A DNA stretch of 64,000 bases from positions 992,001-1,056,000 of the forward strand of contig NZ_OCNH01000001.1 in NCBI RefSeq assembly GCF_900230225.1, given 5' to 3'. Below the pieces are notes generated by a model. It was not told the DNA's origin. It made no database searches and saw only the letters and a program-made list of their open reading frames with translations. Source of the DNA: Spirosoma fluviale (GTDB taxonomy: Bacteria > Bacteroidota > Bacteroidia > Cytophagales > Spirosomataceae). A program made the position numbers and the translations under genes. Positions 44,868 through 54,504 of the stretch are shown one piece after another. Numbering within the stretch: the first letter of the stretch is position 1; each line of letters starts with the position of its first letter.

Positions 44868-45992
44868 ATGCATCTTTATCTTCACATACCGTTCTGCAAA
44901 CAGGCCTGCCATTACTGCGACTTTCATTTTAGTACCAGTCTGGGGCAGAAGTCAGCCCTGGTCGATGCACTTTGTACGGAAATTGCCCTGCAAAAAAGCT
45001 ACCTGCCTAATCAGCCGTTGGAAACGATTTATTTTGGTGGAGGTACGCCTTCTTTATTAACAGAAGCTGAGTTAGCGCAGATTTTTTCGGCCATTCATAC
45101 TCATTTTCCGGTTTCGCCAACCGCCGAAATTACCCTCGAAGCGAACCCCGATGATCTTACGTTGGCGAAGCTTCAGATGCTGCGCCGATACGTCAACCGG
45201 CTCAGTATCGGCATTCAAACGTTCGACGAAACCACGCTCCGCTGGATGAATCGTGCGCATACCGCAACGGAAGCGGAAACCTGCGTTGGACTGGCCCGGC
45301 AAGCGGGGTTTGAGAACATGAGTGTTGACCTGATTTACGGAATTCCAAACAGAGATGACCAGGCATGGCGGCTTGATCTGCAAAAGATGCTGGCTCTCAA
45401 CGTCCCTCACCTCTCAGCCTATGCCCTGACCATTGAACCCGATACCGCTTTTGGACGCTGGCAGAAAAAAGGGAAACTGCCACCTGCCGATGAGGAAATT
45501 GCCGCCGGGCAGTTTGAAGAGCTAACAAGTGCCCTGACAACGGCGGGCTACGCACATTATGAAATCTCGAACTTTGCGCGGGATGGTCACTACGCCCGGC
45601 ATAACACGGCTTACTGGCAACGGCGGCCTTATCTGGGCATCGGGCCGAGTGCTCATTCTTACAATGGCCCTTCGCGGCAGTACAATCTGGCTAATAACGC
45701 CCGTTACATAGCTGCCATAAAACAAGGAGAGTTAGCTGCAACTCTGGAGGAACTGACCGTAGCGGATCAGGTCAATGAGTACCTGCTTACCGGTTTGAGA
45801 ACGCAGTGGGGGTGCTCTATAACAGAACTTGATACCTTGCTGTCGGGTGATTTCTCTGCTATTCAGGCCCGTGATCTGGACGCCATGTACAAAACTGGTT
45901 GGCTTGTTCGTCAAAATGATACACTGTTGCTGACTCCGGCCGGTAAACTCTTTGCCGACCGGGTAGCCGCTTCCCTATTCGTGGACGCGTAA
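44868..45992 (+). CDS. hemW: Radical SAM haem chaperone HemW
   Basis: The 374-residue protein has the radical SAM motif C10-x3-C14-x2-C17 (CKQACHYC), FGGGTPSLL, EANPDDLT and the HemW C-terminal domain. HemW is related to coproporphyrinogen dehydrogenase HemN but acts as a haem chaperone or inserts haem into respiratory proteins; it lacks the second-SAM residues of HemN as far as can be seen. The ATG at 44868 is supported because the motif begins only ten residues in. Confidence 0.92.
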   Translation: MHLYLHIPFCKQACHYCDFHFSTSLGQKSALVDALCTEIALQKSYLPNQPLETIYFGGGTPSLLTEAELAQIFSAIHTHFPVSPTAEITLEANPDDLTLAKLQMLRRYVNRLSIGIQTFDETTLRWMNRAHTATEAETCVGLARQAGFENMSVDLIYGIPNRDDQAWRLDLQKMLALNVPHLSAYALTIEPDTAFGRWQKKGKLPPADEEIAAGQFEELTSALTTAGYAHYEISNFARDGHYARHNTAYWQRRPYLGIGPSAHSYNGPSRQYNLANNARYIAAIKQGELAATLEELTVADQVNEYLLTGLRTQWGCSITELDTLLSGDFSAIQARDLDAMYKTGWLVRQNDTLLLTPAGKLFADRVAASLFVDA

Positions 45993-46083
45993 ATCGCTTT
46001 TTCGTCAAAATTGACGTTTATTCTCCGGAAAGCGCGGGATTACAGCCGCCTTACTATTATTTTCGCGGTATGCCCTCACACGT

Positions 46084-46950
46084 ATGAATCCGCAACGTCC
46101 TGCCAATACCTTCCGTACACCTCCCCAGCAAGGGCCTCGCCCGAAAACGGGAAATGCGTCTGCTCAGCGTCCTGCGTCATCCGGGCGTGCTTCATCGGCA
46201 GAGAAAAGTGCTTCGGGAAAGTTGGCAAAAGTTCGCCGGTTCATTCGCGAACGGCCATTGCTGGAGCGGGTTTACTGGACTCTTCTAAAGACGTTTCTCT
46301 GGCTTTTCTTTGGCTCATTCGCCTATGTAATTGCTTTGAAGTATGTACCCGTCTGGATAACGCCGTTAATCGTAACCCGCTGGGTCGACACGTTCGGTAC
46401 CGATGAGAGCAGTCATGTGTATAAGAAATGGCGGTCTTATGATAAGATCAGTAAGGAGGCTGCTCTGGCCGTCGTGTCGTCAGAAGACCAGAATTTTCCG
46501 ACGCACTGGGGGTTTGACTTCGACGAGATTCAGGATGCGATCAAGGAAAACCAAACCCGCAAGCGGCCACGCGGGGCCAGCACTATCTCGCAGCAGGTAG
46601 CCAAGAACGTATTTCTCTGGAATGGGCGCAGCTACATCCGAAAAGGACTGGAAGTCTATTTCACCGCGTTGATTGAGCTGATTTGGGGTAAGAAACGAAT
46701 TCTTGAGGTCTATCTGAACGTAGCCGAAACCGGACCAATGACCTTTGGTGTCGAAGCTGCGTCGCAACGGTATTACGGACATTCGGCGGCATCGCTTTCT
46801 CGTGATGAAGCTGCCCGAATTGCGGCCGTATTGCCTAATCCCCGGTTATTCTCCATCAGAAAGCCATCCAATTACATTCAGCGCCGGACGCGACAGATTG
46901 CCCGGCAAATGCGGTATCTGGGCGGGCAGAAGTACATTCGGAATCTGTAA
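46084..46950 (+). CDS. mtgA: Monofunctional biosynthetic peptidoglycan transglycosylase
   Basis: The 288-residue product has a polar, basic N-terminal tail (about 60 residues, rich in Pro, Arg and Ser), one transmembrane helix (about 75-95), and a GT51 domain with motif 1 SSEDQNFPTHWGFD (catalytic Glu), motif 2 RGASTISQQVAKNVFLW, motif 3 KRILEVYLNVAETG and the later AARIAAVLPNP. It polymerises lipid II into glycan strands at the inner membrane. No transpeptidase domain is present. It ends at a two-way terminator. Confidence 0.93.
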   Translation: MNPQRPANTFRTPPQQGPRPKTGNASAQRPASSGRASSAEKSASGKLAKVRRFIRERPLLERVYWTLLKTFLWLFFGSFAYVIALKYVPVWITPLIVTRWVDTFGTDESSHVYKKWRSYDKISKEAALAVVSSEDQNFPTHWGFDFDEIQDAIKENQTRKRPRGASTISQQVAKNVFLWNGRSYIRKGLEVYFTALIELIWGKKRILEVYLNVAETGPMTFGVEAASQRYYGHSAASLSRDEAARIAAVLPNPRLFSIRKPSNYIQRRTRQIARQMRYLGGQKYIRNL

Positions 46951-46968
46951 AGGCTAAACGTTTACTTC

Positions 46969-47011
46969 ACTGGGGTGTGTATCGCGAACCTTCCGCAACA
47001 CACACCCCAGT
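46969..47011. terminator. Bidirectional hairpin between mtgA and Gfo/Idh/MocA genes
   Basis: Perfect 12-bp stem ACTGGGGTGTGT/ACACACCCCAGT with a 19-base loop between convergent genes. No strong T-run. Confidence 0.7.
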
Positions 47012-47016
47012 CGGTG

Positions 47017-48321
47017 TTATACCTTCTCGGGTACCACAAACGGCGCGCGGTATTTGCGGGTTAGCATTTGGTTGGCTTCCTTGTCGCCCACAAACACTTC
47101 GGTTTTTGGGTCGAAATGCAGGGTACGGCCCAGACGGTAAGCGATGTTGCCGAGGTGCGCAATGCCTGAGGCAAGGTGCGCCGTTTCTACCGGTCCGTTC
47201 TGCTTTTTTGTGTCCCGCGCCCGAACGGCTTCAATGAAGTTCAGGTAGTGGTCGCCCCCTTCGTTGCGGGCCGGGCCGGGTGCCCGCTCTTTCCCAAGAT
47301 ACGTTTTGTAGTCCGAATAGCCATTGATAACCATGTATCCCTTGTCACCGTAGAAGATGTTGCCGATTTCGACACCGTCTTCTTTATTAGTCATCCACGG
47401 GCGAACTTCAAATTGAATAACCTTGCCCGACGATGGGTATTTGTACACCGAAGTAAGGGTTTCGGGCGTTTCCTTGCAGTCTTTCCAAAGGAATTTACCG
47501 CCCGATGAGGTAATCTCTTCGGGAAGACCTACGTCCAGACCCCACATGCACAGATCGGTTTCGTGGATACCCTGGTTGCCAATGTCGCCATTGCCATAAT
47601 CCCAGAACCAGTGCCAGTTGTAGTGGACGTAGTTTTTGCTGAACTCCTTTGCCTGTGCCGGGCCTTGCCACATGTTCCAGTTTAGCTCGGCAGGAGCGGC
47701 CGACGGTCCCTGATTGCCGATGTCCGGACGCCACTTGAATACGAGCCCGCGAGCCATATATACATTCCCAATAAGGCCGTCGCGCAGGTGTTTGATGGCT
47801 TCCTGAATGGCCACAGAGCTCCGAAGTTGCACGCCATGCTGCACGATTCGGTTATAATGATGGGCCGCTTCGACTAGTTTGCGCCCCTCGCGAAGGTTGT
47901 GCGCACCGGGTTTCTCGACGTACACATCCTTACCGGCCTGACACGCCCAGATAGCCGCCAGCGCGTGCCAGTGGTTGGGGGTGGCAATGCTCACGACATC
48001 AATGTCCTTGTCGTCATAGACCTGGCGGAGGTCGGCCATGGTCTTCACTTTTCTGTTGTACTTCTTTTCGAAGTCAGCCGCGCCGTTCTGGAGTACGGTG
48101 CTATCGACATCACAAAGTGTAGCAACTTCTACATCTTTCAGGCGCGAAAAACCCTGAATATGGTCTTTACCACGTCCATTGATGCCAATGACGCCTACAC
48201 GGACGCGGTCATTGGCTCCGAAAGCTCTCGCCGGAACAAACGTAGGCATACCAATTGCCGCCAGCGAACTGACCGCCCCTGCCTTGAGGACGAACCGCCG
48301 GGAAACTTGTTTTTCATTCAT
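47017..48321 (-). CDS. Tat-exported Gfo/Idh/MocA-family oxidoreductase
   Basis: The 434-residue protein has a twin-arginine signal (SRRFVLKAGAVSSLAAIGMP), then an NAD(P)-binding Rossmann domain (VRVGVIGINGRGKDHI), the EKP motif (VYVEKPGAHN) and the C-terminal substrate domain (GGDHYLNFIEAVRAR). Members oxidise or reduce sugars and inositols. The Tat signal implies that it folds with its cofactor and works in the periplasm. Its gene lies at the downstream end of a minus-strand set (GH88, flavin oxidoreductase, SDR), 149 bases from the SDR, probably in the same pathway though possibly with its own promoter. Confidence 0.9.
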   Translation of the reverse strand: MNEKQVSRRFVLKAGAVSSLAAIGMPTFVPARAFGANDRVRVGVIGINGRGKDHIQGFSRLKDVEVATLCDVDSTVLQNGAADFEKKYNRKVKTMADLRQVYDDKDIDVVSIATPNHWHALAAIWACQAGKDVYVEKPGAHNLREGRKLVEAAHHYNRIVQHGVQLRSSVAIQEAIKHLRDGLIGNVYMARGLVFKWRPDIGNQGPSAAPAELNWNMWQGPAQAKEFSKNYVHYNWHWFWDYGNGDIGNQGIHETDLCMWGLDVGLPEEITSSGGKFLWKDCKETPETLTSVYKYPSSGKVIQFEVRPWMTNKEDGVEIGNIFYGDKGYMVINGYSDYKTYLGKERAPGPARNEGGDHYLNFIEAVRARDTKKQNGPVETAHLASGIAHLGNIAYRLGRTLHFDPKTEVFVGDKEANQMLTRKYRAPFVVPEKV

Positions 48322-48470
48322 GATTTTTAACAGGTTTAGGAAAGGTTATTTCACAGACCGGGCCGCCGAAGCGGATTCAGGGACTAAGGAGAGGTTCACG
48401 GAGATCTTTTTGAGACTTCCAGCTAGTAACCTCATCACTAATTTGTCGCTAGCCTATGCATACAAACAAG

Positions 48471-49247
48471 TTATAGTCTTGGTATCGTCAGACCCCCATC
48501 GACCAGAATAACCTGACCGGTCGAGTACGGAAAATCACCTTTGGCGAGGGACGCAACGGCGCGACCTACATCGTTGGGCAATCCCCAGCGTTTTTGCACG
48601 GTCAATCCGCTGTCGATCAGCGCGTCGTATTTTGCGGTTACCCCAGCTGTCATATCTGTTTTGATAACACCCGGCCGGACTTCATAAACCGGAATGTCAT
48701 ACTCGCCAAGGCGGGCGGCAAAGAGCTGGGTTGCCATGCTCAGTCCCGCTTTGGCCACGCAATATTCGCCCCGATTCACCGACGCCACCGTGGCCGAAAC
48801 GGACGACACGTTGATGATACATCCCCAGAAATCAGCCTGTTCGGCACGCTGGGCAATCATCCAGTTGGCGGCTGCCTGCGTCAGGAAGTAAGCCCCCTGC
48901 AAGTTCGTTGACAGCACGTACTGAAAACTTTCTTCGGTTGCTTCCAGAATATCCCGCCGTTCTTTGGGCGCTACGCCCGCATTGTTGACGAGCACGTTCA
49001 GTCGGCCAAAATGAGCATTGATCGAGGCCATCATGTCTGCGCGGGCCTCGCGAGAGGCAATATCACCGGGACAATAAAGTACATCACTGCCCCGGCTTCG
49101 TAATGCGTCCAAAGCCTCCTGTACGGCGTCTTCCGGCCGAACGCCGTTGATGGCCAGGTCGAATCCGGCATCGGCCAACTGCTCGGCGATGCCGTAGCCA
49201 ATTCCTCGGCTACCACCTGTAATACATGCTACCGGGCGACGTTTCAT
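48471..49247 (-). CDS. SDR-family dehydrogenase (3-oxoacyl-ACP reductase-like)
   Basis: From the ATG at 49247 the protein has 258 residues: nucleotide-binding TGGSRGIG near residue 10, NNAG, the catalytic Ser in NVSSVSA and Tyr/Lys in YCVAKAG. It ends with a GGLTIPRL tail. It uses NAD(P)H to oxidise or reduce an alcohol/ketone; classification as FabG-like is by similarity, and context suggests a sugar or sugar-acid substrate. The start lies two bases after the flavin-oxidoreductase stop, so the two are co-translated. A longer frame to 49325 is rejected. Confidence 0.9.
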   Translation of the reverse strand: MKRRPVACITGGSRGIGYGIAEQLADAGFDLAINGVRPEDAVQEALDALRSRGSDVLYCPGDIASREARADMMASINAHFGRLNVLVNNAGVAPKERRDILEATEESFQYVLSTNLQGAYFLTQAAANWMIAQRAEQADFWGCIINVSSVSATVASVNRGEYCVAKAGLSMATQLFAARLGEYDIPVYEVRPGVIKTDMTAGVTAKYDALIDSGLTVQKRWGLPNDVGRAVASLAKGDFPYSTGQVILVDGGLTIPRL

Positions 49248-49249
49248 CG

Positions 49250-50695
49250 TTACAGGCTTTCTTTGATGGCTTTCAGTTGCTCGGCTTCGGGACTTTTCTT
49301 GTACAGCGTGTCCAGCGGATAGCAACCCGAAATCAGACCATTGCGGGGAGCCGTGGTACAGTCCGAGAAGGTGCGGCAGATGAAGTTACGCACCAGTGAC
49401 CGGCCCGCTAACATATCGGCGGGCATGGTCGGGTAGGAGAGGACCATACGCCCGAAGCCAACGCTATCAGCCATGCCATCTTGCAACACCCGCTGCGCGA
49501 CATTAGGCAGCCACTCCTGCAAATACGAATAGCCCGAGCCAATAAATACCAGGTCGGGAAATGCCTGTTTTAGTTCGCTTGTTACGTCGATTTGCCGCTT
49601 TACACCCAGCAGGGGGTCTTCCGGTGGCAGGTAACCGTCCGAAGGCGGAAACAGGGCCGGACGCATCAGGTGGGGGTTGTAATAGGGACTGCCCCCCGTA
49701 ATGCACACCAGTTGAATACCGAGCGATTCGGCCAGCGAGAGAAACGCTTTGGTCTCCGTCAGGTCAAGCTCTACACCATTCTCTTTCCCGCCAAAGGCAA
49801 ATGGGTACTGCTCACTGGATTCAGGAATACCCGCCCCCGCCGGTCCTTTTTTGAACGGCAACATGTCAAAAGCACTCAGGCGAATGCCAATGCCCAGCCC
49901 CGGAGCGGCTTCATGAATACCCGCAACGATATTCCGCAAATAACGCGTACGGTTCTCAAAAGACCCCCCATAACGCCCCTCGCGACTAACCGCGCTGAGG
50001 AATTCGTGGCCCAGGTAGCCGTGGCAGTGTTTTATATCGACAAAGTCGTATCCGGCTTTTTGCGCCAATACAGCCGCTTCGACGTATTGCTCAATAATCC
50101 GGTCTATTTCCTCATCCGTGAGTGTCGGGTAATCGGCTGCCATGCCAAACTTGCCATTCAGAAACGGGTGGCTGTAGAGGATTTTGGATTCAAACGCCTT
50201 ATGACTCTTCGGTTTGCAAAAACGTCCCGAATGTGTTAGCTGAAGACCAATCACCAAATCGTCCGTTTGTCCGAACGCTGCGGTATGTTCAGTAAGAAGC
50301 AGTTGCCGCAGTTCGACAAAGTCGGGGAACGTTTCGTCGTTCATGACCAACTGGTTCGGGTTGGCCTTGCCCGAATGGCAGACGGCTACTGCCTCACAGC
50401 CAAACAATAATTTAGCGCCACTGATGGCGAATTTCTTCCAGCGGTTTCGGGTGAAATCGGTCGGTCGACCATCCAGCGTACCATCCCAACCTTCCATGGG
50501 TAAAATACACAGGCTATTGCCGATGGTCTTGCCCGATTTAAGTGGAATCGTACGGTTGAACGGGCTTTCGGCTGGGGGTAGTAAGGTATCGTCGAACGGC
50601 AGGTCGATGTCGTTTTTTGTCAGGTAGTTTCGCAGGTCAGCAGTCGTCTTTAACTGCGCCATGCGGGGATAGGCGGGTTTGTATTTCTCACTCAT
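49250..50695 (-). CDS. NADH:flavin oxidoreductase (Old Yellow Enzyme family)
   Basis: The 481-residue TIM-barrel flavoprotein has FMN/substrate motifs such as [30 protein letters not shown] and [13 protein letters not shown]. Near the C-terminus is a Cys-rich segment ([25 protein letters not shown]), an unusual variation of the Fe-S Cys set of dienoyl-CoA-reductase-like members, and it may or may not bind a cluster. Such enzymes reduce activated double bonds; its place beside a GH88 hydrolase hints at unsaturated or keto-sugar intermediates. It overlaps the GH88 gene by four bases. Confidence 0.87.
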   Translation of the reverse strand: MSEKYKPAYPRMAQLKTTADLRNYLTKNDIDLPFDDTLLPPAESPFNRTIPLKSGKTIGNSLCILPMEGWDGTLDGRPTDFTRNRWKKFAISGAKLLFGCEAVAVCHSGKANPNQLVMNDETFPDFVELRQLLLTEHTAAFGQTDDLVIGLQLTHSGRFCKPKSHKAFESKILYSHPFLNGKFGMAADYPTLTDEEIDRIIEQYVEAAVLAQKAGYDFVDIKHCHGYLGHEFLSAVSREGRYGGSFENRTRYLRNIVAGIHEAAPGLGIGIRLSAFDMLPFKKGPAGAGIPESSEQYPFAFGGKENGVELDLTETKAFLSLAESLGIQLVCITGGSPYYNPHLMRPALFPPSDGYLPPEDPLLGVKRQIDVTSELKQAFPDLVFIGSGYSYLQEWLPNVAQRVLQDGMADSVGFGRMVLSYPTMPADMLAGRSLVRNFICRTFSDCTTAPRNGLISGCYPLDTLYKKSPEAEQLKAIKESL

Positions 50696-52116
50696 TGCGG
50701 TAGAGACAGTTCTGTATTCTTCAATTCGGCGATCCCATTGAAGAATGTGTAGTACGGTTCATTACGGATAATGCGTTGCAGGTACAGGGCTACTTCGCGG
50801 GCGTGGTAATCGCCCCACATGCTCGACTCGCCATTGGCAATTTTACTGCCAACGGGCACATAATCCCAGCCGTTTGGCTGATGGTAAATCGAATGAAGTA
50901 GTAAGCCCTGATGTGTGGGATCGGTACTCAGATACGGTTCGTCAAACAGGGTATTGAGCACCGTCAGGCCCGCCTGATAGTATCGCTGGCCGGCTGTATT
51001 TCCTTTGCTGGTCAGGTATTTCCCCAATCTTAACAGCCCTTGTGCGCCAATGGCAGCGGCCGAGCTGTCTACCGGTTCGAAGTCATTATACGGGTCGGCG
51101 GGGCGGTTGAGGTAGTCGCCCAGGCGGTGTAAGTTGGGTGCTCCGGTGTCCCAATAGGGGATGCCATCGGTTGGCGTATGGTCGATGTAGAAGTCGCAGG
51201 TAGCGGTGGCCGCTTTCAGCATGTAGGCTTCAATGCGAGTCCGTCCGCCAAAGGCATCCAGTTCGGCATCGTCGCGGGTTTCGAGCCATTCCAGTTGTTC
51301 GGGGAAGCCGCACATGGCCCAGGCCAGGCCGCGTGTCCAGGTGGTAAATCCCGAATAACCCTGCTGTGAATTGGGGCAGCGGAAGTTGCCGTCTCGCACG
51401 TTAAACACGCTTTCGTGCGCCGTGCGGCCCCAGATGTCGTACGAATCACGCCCTTCACCATAAAAAACGGCGTAGTCGGCGGTGGCTTTAATGTGCTGAA
51501 GTGCCCGGTCGAGCAGGTTGATTTTTACATCACCTTCGCCCTGAAAAACATGGCCCAGCGAATGGCTCAGGACCAGCGCCCTGCACGAACGAATGGTGTC
51601 GACAAAAAGCGAATGAGGGCCGTTGAACGAGCTAATGAAGCCTGCTGCGCCATCCGGGTCGCTTTTGATGGATGTCCAGCGGCTGGCCTGTACGGCACCG
51701 GAAATTTTGAGGGCGAGTTCGTATAGATTCTTTTCCCACTCATTGAACTCGATTCGTCCCTCCCGCATCAATCGGAGCAGGTTGCCGTAGGTGCTGACAT
51801 TGTTGAATCCGTGATCGTGTACGCCGATATGGCTGATGTGAGGGGCCATGACAGCCAGCGTCTTCTGGCGTCCTGCTTCCAGAAATTCTATTTCGTTGGT
51901 GGCGTCGAACTGCAAAATCGCCGACCCGAACTGAAAACCCTGCGTCCATTCGGTCCAGCCCCGCGTGGTGTATTTCCCCTGTACGGTAAAAACGGGAGAC
52001 CCTTTACTTACATCGTACTCGTTGTCAATAAGTTGTATTTTCTGGCCGGAGAGTGTCCAGAAGCGGTCAAGTTTAGCGGAAAGGTCGGCAGGTTGTAAGG
52101 CGTCATTAATCAGCAT
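50692..52116 (-). CDS. GH88-family unsaturated glucuronyl hydrolase-like enzyme
   Basis: The 474-residue (alpha/alpha)6 protein keeps both GH88 Asp motifs: D101 in [12 protein letters not shown] and D173 in [20 protein letters not shown] matches the WARGQAW-type motif. GH88 enzymes hydrate the double bond of unsaturated uronic acids at the ends of lyase products and release the sugar. No signal peptide is visible, so it is cytoplasmic, unlike many relatives. Its stop and the next gene's start share ATGA. No polysaccharide lyase or SusC/D genes are nearby, so its glycan is unknown. Confidence 0.83.
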   Translation of the reverse strand: MLINDALQPADLSAKLDRFWTLSGQKIQLIDNEYDVSKGSPVFTVQGKYTTRGWTEWTQGFQFGSAILQFDATNEIEFLEAGRQKTLAVMAPHISHIGVHDHGFNNVSTYGNLLRLMREGRIEFNEWEKNLYELALKISGAVQASRWTSIKSDPDGAAGFISSFNGPHSLFVDTIRSCRALVLSHSLGHVFQGEGDVKINLLDRALQHIKATADYAVFYGEGRDSYDIWGRTAHESVFNVRDGNFRCPNSQQGYSGFTTWTRGLAWAMCGFPEQLEWLETRDDAELDAFGGRTRIEAYMLKAATATCDFYIDHTPTDGIPYWDTGAPNLHRLGDYLNRPADPYNDFEPVDSSAAAIGAQGLLRLGKYLTSKGNTAGQRYYQAGLTVLNTLFDEPYLSTDPTHQGLLLHSIYHQPNGWDYVPVGSKIANGESSMWGDYHAREVALYLQRIIRNEPYYTFFNGIAELKNTELSLPQ

Positions 52117-52288
52117 TGAATGGGGGCTTTTCCGTTTTTCGATTGGTACTAGCTTATCGAAGAATAATCTTAAAACCAGAAAGAGCGAGAAACAAAAACG
52201 CTACTGTACAGCGTGCCCGAAAATGTTTATTCAGACAAATAGGGACAGGCCTGTAAGCATCTGCTGACAGAAGAAATATTAAGAGGAA

Positions 52289-52642
52289 TTAGAACAGACC
52301 CTGTCCGAAGAAAGCCGGCACAGAGACGGGCTTGTTATGCAGAATAAGAAAGTAAACCAGTCCGGCCAATACTACATAGCTGAATGCCAGCCATTTTTTC
52401 TTTTGGGCAAACTCCACCGGGTGATGGTAATAATCATAAATCATGGAAGCTGATAAGCCCATGACCATTAAAAAGAACGAGAACACCCCGAAATCTGTTC
52501 GGTACATACGCACAGACTGCATGAACGTTGCCCCGGATACGATGTACAGCAGCCAGGCTGCAAATCCTGCCCGATACAGGTAGATGCTTAACCGCCGGTC
52601 GTTTTTAAGGTCGAAAAGGTCGTCTGTGAATTTCTCGGACAT
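52289..52642 (-). CDS. Small integral membrane protein, unknown
   Basis: From the ATG at 52642 (an upstream frame to 52732 overlaps the OsmC gene and is rejected) the protein has 117 residues with three or four hydrophobic helices (about 25-43, 50-68, 85-105), preceded by a polar N-terminus (SEKFTDDLFDLKNDRR). No family is recognised. It is divergent from the OsmC gene across 61 bases. Confidence 0.7.
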   Translation of the reverse strand: MSEKFTDDLFDLKNDRRLSIYLYRAGFAAWLLYIVSGATFMQSVRMYRTDFGVFSFFLMVMGLSASMIYDYYHHPVEFAQKKKWLAFSYVVLAGLVYFLILHNKPVSVPAFFGQGLF

Positions 52643-52703
52643 GGTTTTCTGCCATTTGGGCAGGTGAAAATACGAATTCTTTACTTTAAACGCAAAAAAG
52701 ACA

Positions 52704-53165
52704 ATGCTTGATACACAACCGGTTGAGACCACTCAGGAATTTAATACCATGCAGGTCGAACTGGTACGCGTCGACGATGGGTTTCATTTTGAAGCAATTG
52801 GTAAATCGGGCGTAGCCCAGCACATTGATGCTGCCACTGATATTGGTGGGCATAATGCAGGGGCTCGTCCCATGGAAATGTTATTGATGGGTCTGGCCGG
52901 TTGCTCGGCGATCGACGTGATCCTGATCCTTAAAAAGCAGAAACAGGTCATCGAAGATTTTCGGCTGAAGGTGGATGGTCTACGGGAGAAAGATGCGGTG
53001 CCAGCTCCTTTCAAAAAGATTCACATCACGTACCTGCTCAAAGGGCAGTTGAATCCCGATAAAGTAAAGCGCGCGATTGACCTGTCGATGGATAAATATT
53101 GCTCGGCAACGGCCCAGTTTCGCCCATCAGCTGATATTACTTATTCGTTTGAGATACAGGCGTAA
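52704..53165 (+). CDS. OsmC-family peroxiredoxin-like protein
   Basis: The 153-residue protein has the OsmC fold signature GARPMEMLLMGLAGCSAIDVILILKKQ with one catalytic-type Cys and a second Cys in DKYCSATAQF, spacing as in OsmC/Ohr peroxidases that reduce organic hydroperoxides. YhfA-like members lack proven activity. An alternative start at 52749 (MQVELVRVDDGF) gives 138 residues and may be closer to the family. It is followed by a 32-bp palindrome. Confidence 0.85.
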   Translation: MLDTQPVETTQEFNTMQVELVRVDDGFHFEAIGKSGVAQHIDAATDIGGHNAGARPMEMLLMGLAGCSAIDVILILKKQKQVIEDFRLKVDGLREKDAVPAPFKKIHITYLLKGQLNPDKVKRAIDLSMDKYCSATAQFRPSADITYSFEIQA

Positions 53166-53167
53166 GT

Positions 53168-53199
53168 AAACCTATAAGGTTTCGAAACCTTATAGGTTT
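53168..53199. terminator. Perfect 32-bp palindrome after the OsmC gene
   Basis: Arms of 16 bases (AAACCTATAAGGTTTC and its complement) meet without a loop, immediately after the OsmC stop. A short T-rich tail follows. It would form a hairpin in RNA of either strand. Confidence 0.75.
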
Positions 53200-53279
53200 G
53201 TTTCATAAGTGGCAAAGTTTTTGCATAGATTCGGTCGAAGCGCATTAATGCGTCAAGAACCTTAATCACTGCACGTGCC

Positions 53280-53453
53280 ATGAAAAAAGCCATTCTGGGT
53301 CTTGCCCTGCTGACTACCCTTGCTACAGTATCATTTGCCGGTGAAATCCGCAAAGAGAAGAAAGCGAAAAAAGCTAAAACGGAAAACTGCGAGAAAACCT
53401 CCTGTGACAAAGGCACGACGCACGCCTGCTGCATGAAAAAAGCGCAGGCGTAA
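53280..53453 (+). CDS. Very small secreted Cys-rich protein
   Basis: A 57-residue frame starts at ATG 53280 with a textbook signal peptide (KKAILGLALLTTLATVSFAG). The mature about 37 residues are Lys-rich and then have four Cys: TENCEKTSCDKGTTHACCMKK. They could bind metal or form disulfides. It has a strong terminator 22 bases after the stop, so it looks like an independent gene. Too short for default gene finding. No family is known to me. Confidence 0.65.
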   Translation: MKKAILGLALLTTLATVSFAGEIRKEKKAKKAKTENCEKTSCDKGTTHACCMKKAQA

Positions 53454-53474
53454 AACCGCTTGACTACTCTGCCA

Positions 53475-53521
53475 AAGACCTCGCGCTAATCTGATAAACG
53501 ATTAGCGCGAGGTCTTTTTTA
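53475..53521 (+). terminator. Strong Rho-independent terminator
   Basis: Perfect 17-bp stem (AAGACCTCGCGCTAATC and its complement, eight-base loop) and T-run after the small Cys-rich gene. Confidence 0.92.
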
Positions 53522-53602
53522 CGAAGCTGAATCGCATTTTTTTGAATTAGCGCCGTTTCGTGTTCACATCATGATTATTTTTGAAAAAACCCGGACATAC
53601 TG

Positions 53603-54499
53603 ATGACTTCTAGCCCTATTGCTGATTCGAACGCACACCCAAGCGATGAGCTGACAACGTGTCTAAATTGTGAACACCCAGTCACTGGGCAGTATTGTAA
53701 ACAGTGCGGCCAACAGGCTGATACGCATCGAATCAACTGGTACTACCTCTGGCATGAGATTTCGCAGAGCCTTTGGGGCATAGACCGGGGAATCCTCTTT
53801 ACTCTACGCGAACTCTTCGTTCGGCCGGGTTATACTATCCGCGAGTTTCTGGCAGGTAAGCGGATCAATCATTACCGGCCCTTGGCCTTACTGCTGCTAC
53901 TGGGCGCTATTTATGTGTTTGTGTCGCAAGTACTGCACGTCGACCTTTTAAAAGCAAGCCAGGAGGTATACAGTTATCCCAAGCCTAAAGCTGATTCGCC
54001 AGCTCAGGTAAATGAAATTCTAACTAAATACTTTCAGGTTCTCGACGAGAATCAACAGTTTGGTGACCTGGTAATGGTGCCATTCATCGCCTTCTGGTGC
54101 AGGCGGCTGTTTCAGCGCAGCGGATATAACTACCCCGAAATGTTGGTTGCTCAAACGTTTATGGCCAATTTTGGCCTGTTTTTCTCCCTGGTCATGCTTC
54201 TTGCTTTTTGGGTACTGGGCGACTCGGCTACCATATTGACAAGCATTATGAGCGTTAGTATGCTAATACCGTTAGCCTATAATGCCTTCGCCCATACACA
54301 ACTCTTTAAAGGTAAACTAAGACCATTGAGTATTGTGCTGCGTTCTGTAAGCGCTTATTTGCTGGGCTATGTGAGCCTTATACTCGTTATGTCGTTTATC
54401 TTATTTGTGTATGCCTTCATTTTTGCTGTCAGCACTGAACAAAACAAAGCACTGCCCAAAAAAACTAAGCCAGCAGTGAGTCAGCATGCCCACTCTTAA
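53603..54499 (+). CDS. DUF3667 membrane protein with N-terminal zinc ribbon
   Basis: The 298-residue protein starts with a zinc-ribbon ([18 protein letters not shown]) followed by the DUF3667 region ([41 protein letters not shown]) and five or so hydrophobic helices (about 95-115, 155-175, 190-215, 218-235, 255-280). The family occurs mainly in Bacteroidota; function unknown. It ends five bases before thyA and may be co-transcribed with it. Confidence 0.87.
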   Translation: MTSSPIADSNAHPSDELTTCLNCEHPVTGQYCKQCGQQADTHRINWYYLWHEISQSLWGIDRGILFTLRELFVRPGYTIREFLAGKRINHYRPLALLLLLGAIYVFVSQVLHVDLLKASQEVYSYPKPKADSPAQVNEILTKYFQVLDENQQFGDLVMVPFIAFWCRRLFQRSGYNYPEMLVAQTFMANFGLFFSLVMLLAFWVLGDSATILTSIMSVSMLIPLAYNAFAHTQLFKGKLRPLSIVLRSVSAYLLGYVSLILVMSFILFVYAFIFAVSTEQNKALPKKTKPAVSQHAHS

Positions 54500-54504
54500 T
54501 ATCT

